Shown here piece after piece: positions 1-7,030 of a stretch of DNA of 10,925 nucleotides. A model generated the notes under the pieces. It worked only from the letters and a program-made list of their open reading frames with translations. It did not search any database and had not been told where the DNA came from. The stretch is from NCBI GenBank assembly GCA_002435835.1, contig DIVM01000216.1, positions 1 through 10,925 of the forward strand, given 5' to 3'. This DNA comes from Firmicutes bacterium UBA6132 (lineage in GTDB: Bacteria > Bacillota_A > Clostridia > Tissierellales > Sedimentibacteraceae). How positions within the stretch are numbered: the stretch's first letter is position 1; every line of letters starts with the position of its first letter. The position numbers and the translations under genes were made by a program.

Positions 1-437
1 CAGGAATAAATGACGGAGCAGCAGCCTTAATAATTATGAGCAAGGAAAAGGCTGATGAGCTTGGAATTAAGTATTTATGCGAAATTGCTGGATATGGCTC
101 TGCAGGAGTTGATCCAAAGGTTATGGGATTAGGACCTGTACCAGCAACACAAAAAGCATTGGCTATGGCAGGTTGGACTGTTGAAGATTTAGATTTGGTA
201 GAAGCTAATGAAGCTTTTGCTTCACAAGCAATTGCAGTAACTCGTGATTTAGGATTAAATCCTGAGATTACAAATGTTAATGGAGGAGCAATAGCACTCG
301 GTCATCCAATCGGAGCATCAGGTGCAAGAATTCTTGTTTCACTTATTTATGAAATGCAAAAGAGAGATGCTAAAAAAGGTCTTGCCACGTTGTGTATAGG
401 CGGCGGAATGGGAACTTCAATGTTAATTCAAAGATAA
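1..437 (+). CDS. Acetyl-CoA acetyltransferase (thiolase), 3' end only
   Basis: This is the C-terminal part of a biosynthetic-type thiolase, which condenses two acetyl-CoA to acetoacetyl-CoA (or cleaves 3-ketoacyl-CoA) in the cytosol. The frame is open from the window edge (codons from position 3) and ends at TAA 435-437. The visible first residues, [13 protein letters not shown], are the usual mid-protein thiolase motif, so the ATG at 36 is an internal Met and not the start. Downstream are NEAFASQ, the active-site His block [16 protein letters not shown], and the second catalytic Cys in CIGGGMG near the C-terminus. About 144 residues are seen; the family is usually about 390, so roughly two thirds of the gene lies upstream. 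hbd follows after 37 bp on the same strand, which points to an operon making 3-hydroxybutyryl-CoA. The family is certain; the exact chain-length preference is not readable. Confidence 0.96.
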   Translation, partial: GINDGAAALIIMSKEKADELGIKYLCEIAGYGSAGVDPKVMGLGPVPATQKALAMAGWTVEDLDLVEANEAFASQAIAVTRDLGLNPEITNVNGGAIALGHPIGASGARILVSLIYEMQKRDAKKGLATLCIGGGMGTSMLIQR

Positions 438-468
438 AAGATAAAAAATAAAAGATAAAAGATAGGAG
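434..468 (+). repeat. Five tandem 7-bp units between thiolase stop and hbd ribosome site
   Basis: Consecutive heptamers read ATAAAAG, ATAAAAA, ATAAAAG, ATAAAAG and ATAGGAG. The first unit contains the thiolase stop codon and the last unit supplies the AGGAG ribosome-binding site (464-468) for the ATG at 475. The array therefore fills the entire intercistronic gap. Confidence 0.9.
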
Positions 469-474
469 AAAAAA

Positions 475-1305
475 ATGAAGGTATATGTTTTAGGTTCAGG
501 AACTATGGGAACGGGAATTGTACAAACTTTTGCACAATCAGGTATCCAAGTTTTTATGAGAGAAAGAACACCTGGAAAAGGTATGAAGTTAATCAACAAG
601 GACTTGGATAGATTAGTTCAAAAAAATAAGATTACAGAACAAGATAAAGAAAAAATATTATCTTACATAACACCAACACAAAGCCTTGAAGATGCTAAGG
701 ATGCTGATTTAGTAATAGAAGCTGCTGTAGAAGATATTCAATTAAAGAAAGAAGTATTCGCTCAGCTTGATGAAATTTGTAATGCGAATACTATATTGTC
801 AACTAATTCTTCATCTCTTTCAATAACTGATATAGCAAGTGCTACAAAAAGACCTGAAAAGGTTATAGGAATGCATTTTTTTAATCCTGTTCCGGTAATG
901 AAATTAGTTGAAGTAATAAAAGGTATAGTAACTTCAGATGAGACTAAAGATTATATTGTGAACTTATCAAAAGAAATAGGAAAGACTCCTGTTGAAGTTG
1001 AAGAGGCTCCAGGATTTGTGGTAAATAGAGTGCTAATTCCTATGATTAATGAAGCAATCGGTATAATGGCAGAAGGTATTGCAAATCCACAGGATATTGA
1101 TACGGCAATGAAGCTAGGTGCTAATCATCCAATTGGGCCTTTAGCTTTAGCAGATTTGATAGGTAACGATGTGTGTTTGGCAATTATGAATGTATTATAT
1201 AGAGAATTTGGTGACCCTAAATACAGACCACATACATTGCTTATAAAAATGGTAAGAGCCAATTTATTAGGAAGAAAAACAGGCAAGGGTTTTTATCAAT
1301 ATTAA
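475..1305 (+). CDS. hbd: 3-hydroxybutyryl-CoA dehydrogenase
   Basis: The 276-residue cytosolic enzyme reduces acetoacetyl-CoA to (S)-3-hydroxybutyryl-CoA with NAD(P)H, the step after thiolase in clostridial butyrate formation. The Rossmann motif GSGTMG is at residues 7-12, with an acidic residue (E30) at the end of beta-strand 2 where NAD-dependent homologues carry Asp or Glu. The family signature around HFFNPVPVMKLVEV (134-147) gives catalytic H134 and its Glu partner E146. The C-terminal dimer domain starts near GFVVNR (180-185, N184) and ends GRKTGKGFYQY. Length fits the family (about 280). AGGAG sits 6 nt before the ATG. It closely resembles the Clostridium acetobutylicum Hbd sequence as remembered. 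It is the last gene of its operon; a long hairpin follows. Confidence 0.97.
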   Translation: MKVYVLGSGTMGTGIVQTFAQSGIQVFMRERTPGKGMKLINKDLDRLVQKNKITEQDKEKILSYITPTQSLEDAKDADLVIEAAVEDIQLKKEVFAQLDEICNANTILSTNSSSLSITDIASATKRPEKVIGMHFFNPVPVMKLVEVIKGIVTSDETKDYIVNLSKEIGKTPVEVEEAPGFVVNRVLIPMINEAIGIMAEGIANPQDIDTAMKLGANHPIGPLALADLIGNDVCLAIMNVLYREFGDPKYRPHTLLIKMVRANLLGRKTGKGFYQY

Positions 1306-1351
1306 GAGGTATATAAAAAAGGGTAGTCTCAAAATATATACTAAAAAATAG

Positions 1352-1411
1352 CAAAATAGCTTCAATATTTTTCTTTATAAGAAAGAAAATATTGAGGCTA
1401 TTTTGTTTTTT
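1352..1411. terminator. Long bidirectional hairpin terminator between convergent hbd and chemoreceptor genes
   Basis: Arms of about 21 bp (1352-1372 with 1385-1405, wobble pairs allowed) close a short loop near 1376-1380. A T-run follows on the plus strand (1401-1411), and the minus strand also has a U-rich tail from the A-run at 1343-1347. It lies between the hbd stop at 1305 and the minus-strand stop at 1498, so it can end transcription from both sides. Confidence 0.9.
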
Positions 1412-1497
1412 AAAATTTAGTAATAATAAATATTTTTAATATAGTTATGATTTGAGATTCAAGCAAAGATTTCTTGCATGTTAAAGTATGGAACTTT

Positions 1498-3516
1498 TTA
1501 ATCACATAAAAGTTTAAATTTTCTTGTTTCATCCTTTAACATAGCAGCTTGGGCTGACAGTTCCTCACTTGATGCCGAGCTTTCCTCTGCTGTTGCTGCA
1601 TTGTTTTGTATTATGGCAGAAATTTGTTCTATTCCCAGATTAATTTCGGAGATAGAGGACGTCTGTGCCTGTGAAGCACTATCTATTTCTACTATAATAT
1701 CTTTAACATTCTTAGTTTTAATTGATACTATTTCTAGTGATTTAGCTGTATTACGAGCTATTCCTGAACCTTCCTGAACTGATGAAATAGATTTTTCAAT
1801 TAAATTCACAGTATTTTTAGCTGCTTCTGCTGATTTTGCCGCCAGGTTTCGTACTTCATCAGCTACAACAGCAAATCCTTTACCTGCATTACCTGCGCGG
1901 GATGCCTCTATGGCAGCATTAAGAGCTAGTATATTTGTCTGGAAAGCTATTGCTTCAATTGCTTTTGTTATTTTGCTTATTTCATTTGATGTTATTTCAA
2001 TTTCATTCATTGCCAGTAGCATTTTTTTCATATAGTTGTTGCTCTCTTCTACCTCCAGTACAGTTTCATCAACATATTTGAAAGCGGTATATACGTTTTC
2101 CGCATTTTTATTGGCTGATTCATATATTTCATTGATGGATGCAGATAATTGCTCTATTGAGCTTGCTTGATGTGTAGCACCTGAAGATAAAACCTGGGCG
2201 CTGTCTGCTACCTGTGATGCTCCTGCATTTACCTGTTCAGCAGACAAATTGATAGCTGAAAGTGACTGGCTGAGGGACACTGAAATATCATTTAAAGCTT
2301 TTTTAATTGGAGAAAATTCATCAGCATAATCCTGATTCAGGGTAATGCACATGTCTCCTTTTGCAAATGTATTTAATGCTTCTGATATTTCAGTGATATA
2401 GTCAATGTATTTGCTTAATCTTACGACCGTTTTTTCAAAAGCATCTGCTACCTGTCCTATTTCATCACGGGACTGTATATCCATCTGAACATTTAAATTT
2501 CCATCAGCTATTTCATTTGCTATACCTCTGAGCTTTTTAAGAGGTTTTACAATACCTATGGCAATAATCAAAATCAATGCAATGATTATTACGATTGCAA
2601 TACCAAAAGAAATAAGAATTGCATTTCGGACAGAATTAAATGTCCTGTTGAATTCTTTATCAGGTAATCCTGTTGCAACTACCCATCCTGTATCCCCTAC
2701 ATTGGATACATATCCGTGTGCTTTCTCTGACTGAAACTGATATTCGATCTGACCAGATTCATTGTTTTCAATGGCATTTATAATATTATCCGACAGATCG
2801 GTCTCAGATATGCTTTTATTTATATACTCTTCGTTAGGATGGTATATAACCTGACCATTACTTGTAGTCAGAATATAGAAGCCAGTCTCTCCAAGCTTAT
2901 ATTCCTTCATTAAAAGTCCTATATTTTCGATTGAGAAATCTATTCCCACAACACCTAGAAACTCTTTTGAATTTTCTTTATATACAGGGCAAATAGCGCT
3001 TACAATTATATTTCCTGTTGCAGTATCTTGATATGGATTTGTAAGTACCACACTCTGATTTTCCATTACAGAAGCGTACCACGGTCTCTCCTTCATATTC
3101 CAGCCTTCTGAGAGCAAATAGCCATCTGATTGTGTCAGCTGGTTAGTATCTGCATCCGCTATCCATGATACTACTATGTTTTTAGGATCTGTTTCCTGTA
3201 CATTGATCATAGTTTTTTTTGCATTAGCAAAGCTGTCGACAGAAGTAATTATTTTTCCGGGAACTGTCTCCTCAAATACTTTTTCTATCTGACTATTTGT
3301 GGACATTTGCTCAGCAATTGATAAATGTTTAGTAAAGAACTCACTCACCTGATATGATGCAGATGCAGATTTAGATGTAAGTTCCTTTTGGGTTAAATCA
3401 CTTACTGAAATGCCAACTATTTGCAATATGAATACTGCCGTTAAGCAGAATGCTATAATAACTGGAACTCCAATGAATAAAAGAATTTTAGCTAATATAC
3501 TTTTTTTATGTACCAT
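1498..3516 (-). CDS. Methyl-accepting chemotaxis protein with dCache sensor
   Basis: A 672-residue transmembrane chemoreceptor that relays ligand binding to CheA/CheW. Order of parts: short cytoplasmic tip, membrane segment 1 (about 8-34), extracellular double-Cache domain (about 38-290), membrane segment 2 (about 298-323), HAMP (about 324-376), then the methylation and signalling helices. The hairpin tip spans roughly 520-560 (AFQTNILALNAAIEASRAG, then GKGFAVVADEVR). In the Cache domain R144-P-W146-Y147, Y162, D164 and D193 are spaced like the amine/carboxylate-binding residues of amino-acid-sensing dCache receptors such as PctA, which suggests an amino-acid ligand (inference). No C-terminal CheR-tethering pentapeptide is seen. 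AAAGGAGATG precedes the ATG. It has its own promoter and appears to be a single-gene transcript; no che genes are nearby. Confidence 0.97.
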   Translation of the reverse strand: MVHKKSILAKILLFIGVPVIIAFCLTAVFILQIVGISVSDLTQKELTSKSASASYQVSEFFTKHLSIAEQMSTNSQIEKVFEETVPGKIITSVDSFANAKKTMINVQETDPKNIVVSWIADADTNQLTQSDGYLLSEGWNMKERPWYASVMENQSVVLTNPYQDTATGNIIVSAICPVYKENSKEFLGVVGIDFSIENIGLLMKEYKLGETGFYILTTSNGQVIYHPNEEYINKSISETDLSDNIINAIENNESGQIEYQFQSEKAHGYVSNVGDTGWVVATGLPDKEFNRTFNSVRNAILISFGIAIVIIIALILIIAIGIVKPLKKLRGIANEIADGNLNVQMDIQSRDEIGQVADAFEKTVVRLSKYIDYITEISEALNTFAKGDMCITLNQDYADEFSPIKKALNDISVSLSQSLSAINLSAEQVNAGASQVADSAQVLSSGATHQASSIEQLSASINEIYESANKNAENVYTAFKYVDETVLEVEESNNYMKKMLLAMNEIEITSNEISKITKAIEAIAFQTNILALNAAIEASRAGNAGKGFAVVADEVRNLAAKSAEAAKNTVNLIEKSISSVQEGSGIARNTAKSLEIVSIKTKNVKDIIVEIDSASQAQTSSISEINLGIEQISAIIQNNAATAEESSASSEELSAQAAMLKDETRKFKLLCD

Positions 3517-3589
3517 AATTTCACATCTCCTTTAATTGTTATTTTTAATAAATTGAAAATTTAATTATAAGATCTTATCTTTCAGCTAA

Positions 3590-3617
3590 TTTATATGACA
3601 TCAATAACCTATGTCAA
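3590..3617 (-). promoter_or_regulatory. SigA-type promoter of the chemoreceptor gene with a dyad in the spacer
   Basis: Read on the minus strand: -35 TTGACA (3612-3617), 16-bp spacer, -10 TATAAA (3590-3595). An inverted repeat TGACAT-N9-ATGTCA (3596-3616) occupies the whole spacer and overlaps the -35. A perfect 12-bp palindrome ATAAGATCTTAT (3567-3578) lies just past the expected transcription start. Both could be operators. Confidence 0.7.
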
Positions 3618-3708
3618 TTTTAAAGCTTACAAGTATATCGTCATTTTAATAAAGTAATTTAGAGTTTTGATTTAAATAATATTGACCAATTAATACCATT
3701 TTAAGAAT

Positions 3709-3729
3709 AATATAACTATTAGTTATATT
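3709..3729. repeat. Perfect 10-bp inverted repeat, 1-nt centre
   Basis: AATATAACTA, one T, then TAGTTATATT. It is an uninterrupted dyad with only two G:C pairs, followed by GGCTTATTTTTT. It is more like a protein-binding dyad than a stable hairpin; no function is assigned. Confidence 0.6.
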
Positions 3730-3893
3730 GGCTTATTTTTTGCTAAGCAGATATACATTCTCTAAGAGAAGATGACAATTTTGTGGGTTATAGTTGAGTT
3801 GCTTTTAATTGGATCACTTCAAGATTATTTAAAAACTAAATTGCCTTGTACAAAATGATATTTGTAAGGGATGATAATTAAATATTTTAATAT

Positions 3894-3932
3894 AAAAAGG
3901 AACTTACTATGAGATATGGTAAGTTCTTTTTA
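3894..3932 (-). terminator. Hairpin terminator downstream of the NhaC-type transporter
   Basis: AAAAAGGAACTTAC (from 3894) pairs with GTAAGTTCTTTTT (from 3919) around a short loop. A/T runs on both sides allow use on either strand; the natural client is the minus-strand transporter ending at 4019. Confidence 0.75.
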
Positions 3933-4018
3933 TTAATTAATTTTTGTAGTGGTGAACTTTGAATTATAACATACTCCTTATACAAGTTTATTCACCTAAT
4001 TGATTATGTAATGTAATC

Positions 4019-5383
4019 TTATATTTTAGTTCGTAAAATACTATAAAGCATGCGCCTTCCACTATTATTTTTTCGCAACTTTAAATACAGCAGGTTGTAG
4101 ATTGGTAGAAGATATATATACATCAAATACGGCATACAGGTCACATCTGTTCCTAAAATTGTCATAGGAACAAGCAGTGCTGCGTTCCATGGAACTATTG
4201 CAGATACCATTATTGCCGTATTCTCAAGGTCAATTGCAGCACATGAATTATCAAGATCGTTATTTTTGTAAGCTTTCTTATTCAGCATATGTGTCAGCAT
4301 AACCGCAAAGGTCTGGCTGCATCCTAAGATGGATCCAAACAAGCTTGTGATTAATACATTTCTAAAAACCTTGTACCTCGAATCTGCTTTTGAGGTAGCA
4401 TTCTCAATAATGCTAAGCATCTTAGTCTCCTCCATTATTCCAGCAAAGGCAGATGAAAAGAGTACAATCAGTGATGTCTTGAGCATAGATATTATTCCTC
4501 CTCCTTTAATTATATAACTAAGAGGGCTTGAATCAGTAATGGTGAATCCAAATATTATAAATTTTATACATGATGCAATTGTCTGATGCTGAATAATTAT
4601 ACTGATTGCGAATGCCAAGATTATGCTCACAGCCATAGATATTTTTACATTCACCTTAAATATTGAAAAAATGATAATGACCAACGCCGGAACCAGTATG
4701 ATAAGATTAAGGTCGAATTTTTGAAGTATCTGACTGTTGATACTATTTGATGAACTTTGAAGTGGAAATGCATTGGAAAGTATAATATAAAAAACAACTG
4801 AAATCATAAAAGGAACTGAGCTTGTTTTAAACATATTTTTGATATTATCATATATATCGGTTTCGGTTAAAGAAGCTACAAGGCTGGCACTCGAAGAGAC
4901 TGGAGAACATCTATCTCCAAAATAGACACCAGCAATTATTGCTCCTGCTGTAGCTGATAGGTTGACACCACCACTTTTCGCGATAACCATCAATGATGCT
5001 CCAACAACACCTGAAGTTCCAATCGATGTGCCAATTAGGAATGACACAAGACAGCTGATTAAAAATGACGTCAAAATGAATAAGTTTGGTTTAATCAATT
5101 CTATTCCAAAGTACACTATAGCCGGAACAGTGCCTGAAGCCATCCAAGTAGGAATAAGGGCTCCTATCAGTATGAATATTTTTATCACTAAGACAGATTT
5201 TTTGCCTCCTCTGTATGCCATTTTTAATATGTCATTAGTTGCATACCCTCTTCTTAATGCAACTATAAAAAATAATATTATTCCCGCAGCTAAAGGATAG
5301 GCGAGAAATATTCCATTAAATACGCTCGATAGTAAGAGCAGAAATGTTATGATAAATGCCAATATAAGATCCAATATAATCAT
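4019..5383 (-). CDS. NhaC-family Na+/H+ antiporter-like membrane transporter
   Basis: A polytopic inner-membrane secondary transporter of 454 residues (456 if the upstream GTG codons are used), with about 10-12 hydrophobic segments. Family hallmarks are GTSIGTSGVVGASL near 120-133, AGAIIAGVYFGDRCSPVS near 149-165, GCSQTFAVMLTHML near 356-369 and the C-terminal ENTAIMVSAIVPWNAALLVP near 389-408. Members exchange Na+ for H+, or organic anions and amino acids for ions (NhaC, MleN); the substrate here is unknown. The start is ambiguous: GTG GTG ATG run together at 5389-5381 with no convincing ribosome site, so I chose the ATG. It is transcribed divergently from the LysR regulator at 5486, its likely controller. 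Confidence 0.9.
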   Translation of the reverse strand: MIILDLILAFIITFLLLLSSVFNGIFLAYPLAAGIILFFIVALRRGYATNDILKMAYRGGKKSVLVIKIFILIGALIPTWMASGTVPAIVYFGIELIKPNLFILTSFLISCLVSFLIGTSIGTSGVVGASLMVIAKSGGVNLSATAGAIIAGVYFGDRCSPVSSSASLVASLTETDIYDNIKNMFKTSSVPFMISVVFYIILSNAFPLQSSSNSINSQILQKFDLNLIILVPALVIIIFSIFKVNVKISMAVSIILAFAISIIIQHQTIASCIKFIIFGFTITDSSPLSYIIKGGGIISMLKTSLIVLFSSAFAGIMEETKMLSIIENATSKADSRYKVFRNVLITSLFGSILGCSQTFAVMLTHMLNKKAYKNNDLDNSCAAIDLENTAIMVSAIVPWNAALLVPMTILGTDVTCMPYLMYIYLLPIYNLLYLKLRKNNSGRRMLYSILRTKI

Positions 5384-5485
5384 CACCACATTAATTTTTA
5401 TATCATTATAGCAGAAAATAATATATAATAAAAATATCTAAAAACTATATAATATATATTTATTTATTATATATAGGGAGTCATT
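5384..5485. promoter_or_regulatory. Shared divergent control region of transporter and LysR regulator
   Basis: Extremely AT-rich 102 bp. TATAAT at 5448-5453 (plus) fits a -10 for the regulator. TATAAT at 5405-5410 read on the minus strand fits a -10 for the transporter, with only a poor -35 (TTTTAT), as expected of an activator-dependent promoter. An inverted repeat TATATAATA / TATTATATA (5446-5454 and 5465-5473) overlaps the regulator start region and could serve autoregulation. Confidence 0.55.
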
Positions 5486-6349
5486 ATGGACAACAGGCAA
5501 CTATATTATTTTCTTACCATAATCGAAGAGGGCAACATATCAAAGGCAGCCAAAAAGCTTCATTTGGCTCAGCCATACTTGAGTCAGATGCTTAAGTTGC
5601 TCGAAGGTGAATTAGGTGTAACCTTGATTGAAAGAACCACACGCCAGTTCTCTGTTACAGAAGCTGGCCAGAAGCTTTCATATAGGGCAAAGCAGATTCT
5701 TGATTTGTCAGAAGCAACAGTCAAGGAGATTAAGGATTTCAATAAAGGTATCAATGGGAAATTATCTATCGGATGTATATCCACTGCAATTGAAACTATA
5801 CTTATGAAAAAAATTTACACATTTCACAAAAAATACCCAAACATAGACTTTGAAATACTCCAGTACAGCACAGATGAAATATTGGAACTTTTAAAGAGGG
5901 GCATAATAGAGATTGGCATAATACGAAGTCCATTGAATTCAGATATTTTTGGATCTATATCATTGCCCGTTGAGCCTATGGTGGCGATATCAAGTAGTCA
6001 GATGAATTTAAATAGCAAGTGTAATAATGTAACCTTGAAAGAGCTTTCTCAAAAACCATTATTGGTTCATCGCAGATTTGAAAGGGATATAGCAGATTTA
6101 TTTCGAAGAAATGGTTTAGAGCCAAGGATCCTATGCAAAATAGAGGATACAAGACCGCTACTACTTTTTGCAGAACAGGGAATGGGCGTTGCCATTGTTC
6201 CCAGAGATTGGACAAATCTTATCAATGGATCAAATTTCAATTGCCATGAAATACGCGAAATGCACTTAGATACAGGAACTGCAATAGTTTGGCATAAAAA
6301 TCATTATTTAACTTTAGTAGCCAGAAATTTTTTAGAATGCTTGTCATAA
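5486..6349 (+). CDS. LysR-type transcriptional regulator
   Basis: A 287-residue DNA-binding regulator of usual family length. The N-terminal winged helix-turn-helix covers about 1-60 (MDNRQLYYFLTIIEEGNISK, then AAKKLHLAQPYLSQ as the recognition region and GVTLIERTTRQFSVTEAG as the wing). A linker helix follows, then the effector-binding periplasmic-binding-protein-like domain from about residue 90 (GKLSIGCIS) to the end. The hallmark GMGVAIVP lies at about 232-239. AGGGAG sits 5 nt before the ATG. Back-to-back placement with the NhaC-type gene is the classic LysR arrangement, so it probably activates that gene in response to the transported compound or a metabolite, and represses itself (inference). 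A strong terminator follows 10 nt after the stop. Confidence 0.95.
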   Translation: MDNRQLYYFLTIIEEGNISKAAKKLHLAQPYLSQMLKLLEGELGVTLIERTTRQFSVTEAGQKLSYRAKQILDLSEATVKEIKDFNKGINGKLSIGCISTAIETILMKKIYTFHKKYPNIDFEILQYSTDEILELLKRGIIEIGIIRSPLNSDIFGSISLPVEPMVAISSSQMNLNSKCNNVTLKELSQKPLLVHRRFERDIADLFRRNGLEPRILCKIEDTRPLLLFAEQGMGVAIVPRDWTNLINGSNFNCHEIREMHLDTGTAIVWHKNHYLTLVARNFLECLS

Positions 6350-6358
6350 AAGTGAAAA

Positions 6359-6398
6359 CCCCAACATCTGCCTTGAAATTCAAATGTTGGGTTTTTTT
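6359..6398 (+). terminator. Rho-independent terminator of the LysR gene
   Basis: CCCAACAT (6360-6367) pairs with ATGTTGGG (6384-6391), followed by seven T (6392-6398). It starts 10 nt after the LysR stop codon. Confidence 0.92.
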
Positions 6399-6534
6399 AA
6401 TATTGAGTTAAATTATATTATATAAGATAATATAAAACTACATAAAAAGATGGATTAACCTCCTCGTAATGGGTAGGTCATAAATTTTTAATCTTTTTAT
6501 AATTATTATTATACATAATACAAATTCAAAAATA
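6399..6534. other. Gene-free AT-rich spacer before the tRNA remnant
   Basis: No gene is supported. A GC-richer island, CCTCCTCGTAATGGGTAGG (6461-6479), stands out from the surrounding AT sequence. On the minus strand it could encode only an 8-codon peptide without a ribosome site. The end of the spacer carries ACAAATTCAAAA (6520-6531), part of a longer repeat shared with 9721-9770. Confidence 0.5.
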
Positions 6535-6562
6535 AAAAGCCTTGCAATAATTAAATTGCAAG
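6535..6562 (-). terminator. Terminator of the tRNA-Arg locus (minus strand)
   Basis: CTTGCAAT (6541-6548) and ATTGCAAG (6555-6562) form a perfect 8-bp stem with a 6-nt loop. On the minus strand it is followed by GCTTTTTATTTTT. It lies 11 nt past the tRNA 3' end, as expected for its native terminator. Confidence 0.8.
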
Positions 6563-6573
6563 ACTTTTGTTTA

Positions 6574-6618
6574 TGAACCATGAGGGACTCGAACCCCCGA
6601 CGCCTAGATTCGAAGTCT
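6574..6618 (-). tRNA. tRNA-Arg(TCG) 3' half, truncated; probable attachment site
   Basis: Read on the minus strand, this shows an anticodon loop CTTCGAA (anticodon TCG), the 3' anticodon stem TCTAG, a 5-nt variable loop, T-stem GGGGG/CCCTC enclosing TTCGAGT, acceptor strand ATGGTTC and discriminator A. No CCA is encoded. The 5' anticodon stem agrees for only three bases; beyond that there is no D-arm and no GAACCAT 5' acceptor strand, so this is a fragment and not a working tRNA. Such 3' fragments arise when an element carrying tRNA 3' homology integrates by a tyrosine recombinase. The retained terminator suggests this is the displaced original 3' end, with the element to its right. The intact copy is not in the window. 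Confidence 0.85.
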
Positions 6619-6841
6619 GTATATTCATGGTAAACACTTATATTATATAATATTATTTAGTTTTATTATGTGTCATTAAGCATTGATATTAAGCCATATA
6701 ATCTGAAATATAAAAAATAATGTGTTATATTATATTATGTAGTATTATTTAATGTTATTTATGTTGCAGACGCGTTGCAGATTTTAAATTTTTTCTGCAA
6801 CATTTTTAACATTGTAATTGCAATTGCTTCTTATATATTAT
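6619..6841. repeat. Repeat-rich segment next to the tRNA scar
   Basis: GTTGCAGA occurs twice in direct order (6763-6770 and 6774-6781) and once inverted as TCTGCAAC (6794-6801). Two AT-rich stretches resemble each other imperfectly (about 6637-6675 and 6723-6764). Such short arm-like repeats near an attachment core can be integrase arm sites, but that is inference. No gene is supported. Confidence 0.45.
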
Positions 6842-7030
6842 ATCATGGTTCAAGGATTTGTAAAGATTGTAAGTACTTAAATGATTAGAAAAATTATCAA
6901 AAGAATAATATGTTTTTACAGAATAAAATCTTTCATTATCCTTTCGATGACTGCGTTAAACTTTGCAATTATGCATAGTGGTAAACGGCATAATGATTTT
7001 GTGTTTAATACCAAGCTCAAAAAGAGCCTT
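6842..7030 (-). pseudogene. Decayed DDE (rve/IS3-IS481-like) transposase, C-terminal fragment
   Basis: A minus-strand frame of 63 codons reads KALFELGIKHKIIMPF, TTMHNCKV, stop, RSHRKDNERFYSV, then YYSFDNFSNHL. This matches the end of the rve-type catalytic domain of insertion-sequence transposases, whose usual text is LGIKHK.IRP.TPRHNGKVERSHRKDNE.FY. The catalytic Glu codon of the KVERSHR motif is a TAA stop (6956-6958), and the conserved Gly before it is Cys. No N-terminal part or terminal repeats are visible. It is a non-functional remnant, further supporting the mobile nature of the region. It continues in frame directly after the stop codon of the small gene at 7031-7279. The family is sure to the level of rve transposases; the exact IS group is not. 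Confidence 0.82.

Larger units (their letters stand above)
3534..4018. other. 485-bp intergenic region between chemoreceptor and transporter genes
   Basis: No gene is supported here in any frame. It holds the chemoreceptor promoter (3590-3617), a 21-bp AT-rich palindrome (3709-3729), and the hairpin terminator of the transporter gene (3894-3932). The stretch 3740-3890 shows no recognisable signal apart from a small TCTC-taa-GAGA dyad near 3759-3769. Confidence 0.6.

Noticed and set aside
4329..4517. Plus-strand 62-codon open frame inside the transporter gene
   Set aside because: It lies fully antisense to the well-supported NhaC-type gene and shows no family features or ribosome site.
4962..5300. 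Plus-strand 112-codon open frame inside the transporter gene
   Set aside because: Antisense shadow of conserved transporter motifs; composition follows the opposite strand.
5584..6215. Two minus-strand open frames inside the LysR gene
   Set aside because: Antisense to a clearly conserved regulator and without start signals.
6455..6482. Minus-strand 8-codon peptide (MTYPLRGG) in the GC-richer island
   Set aside because: Too short, no ribosome site, and nothing downstream that it could lead.
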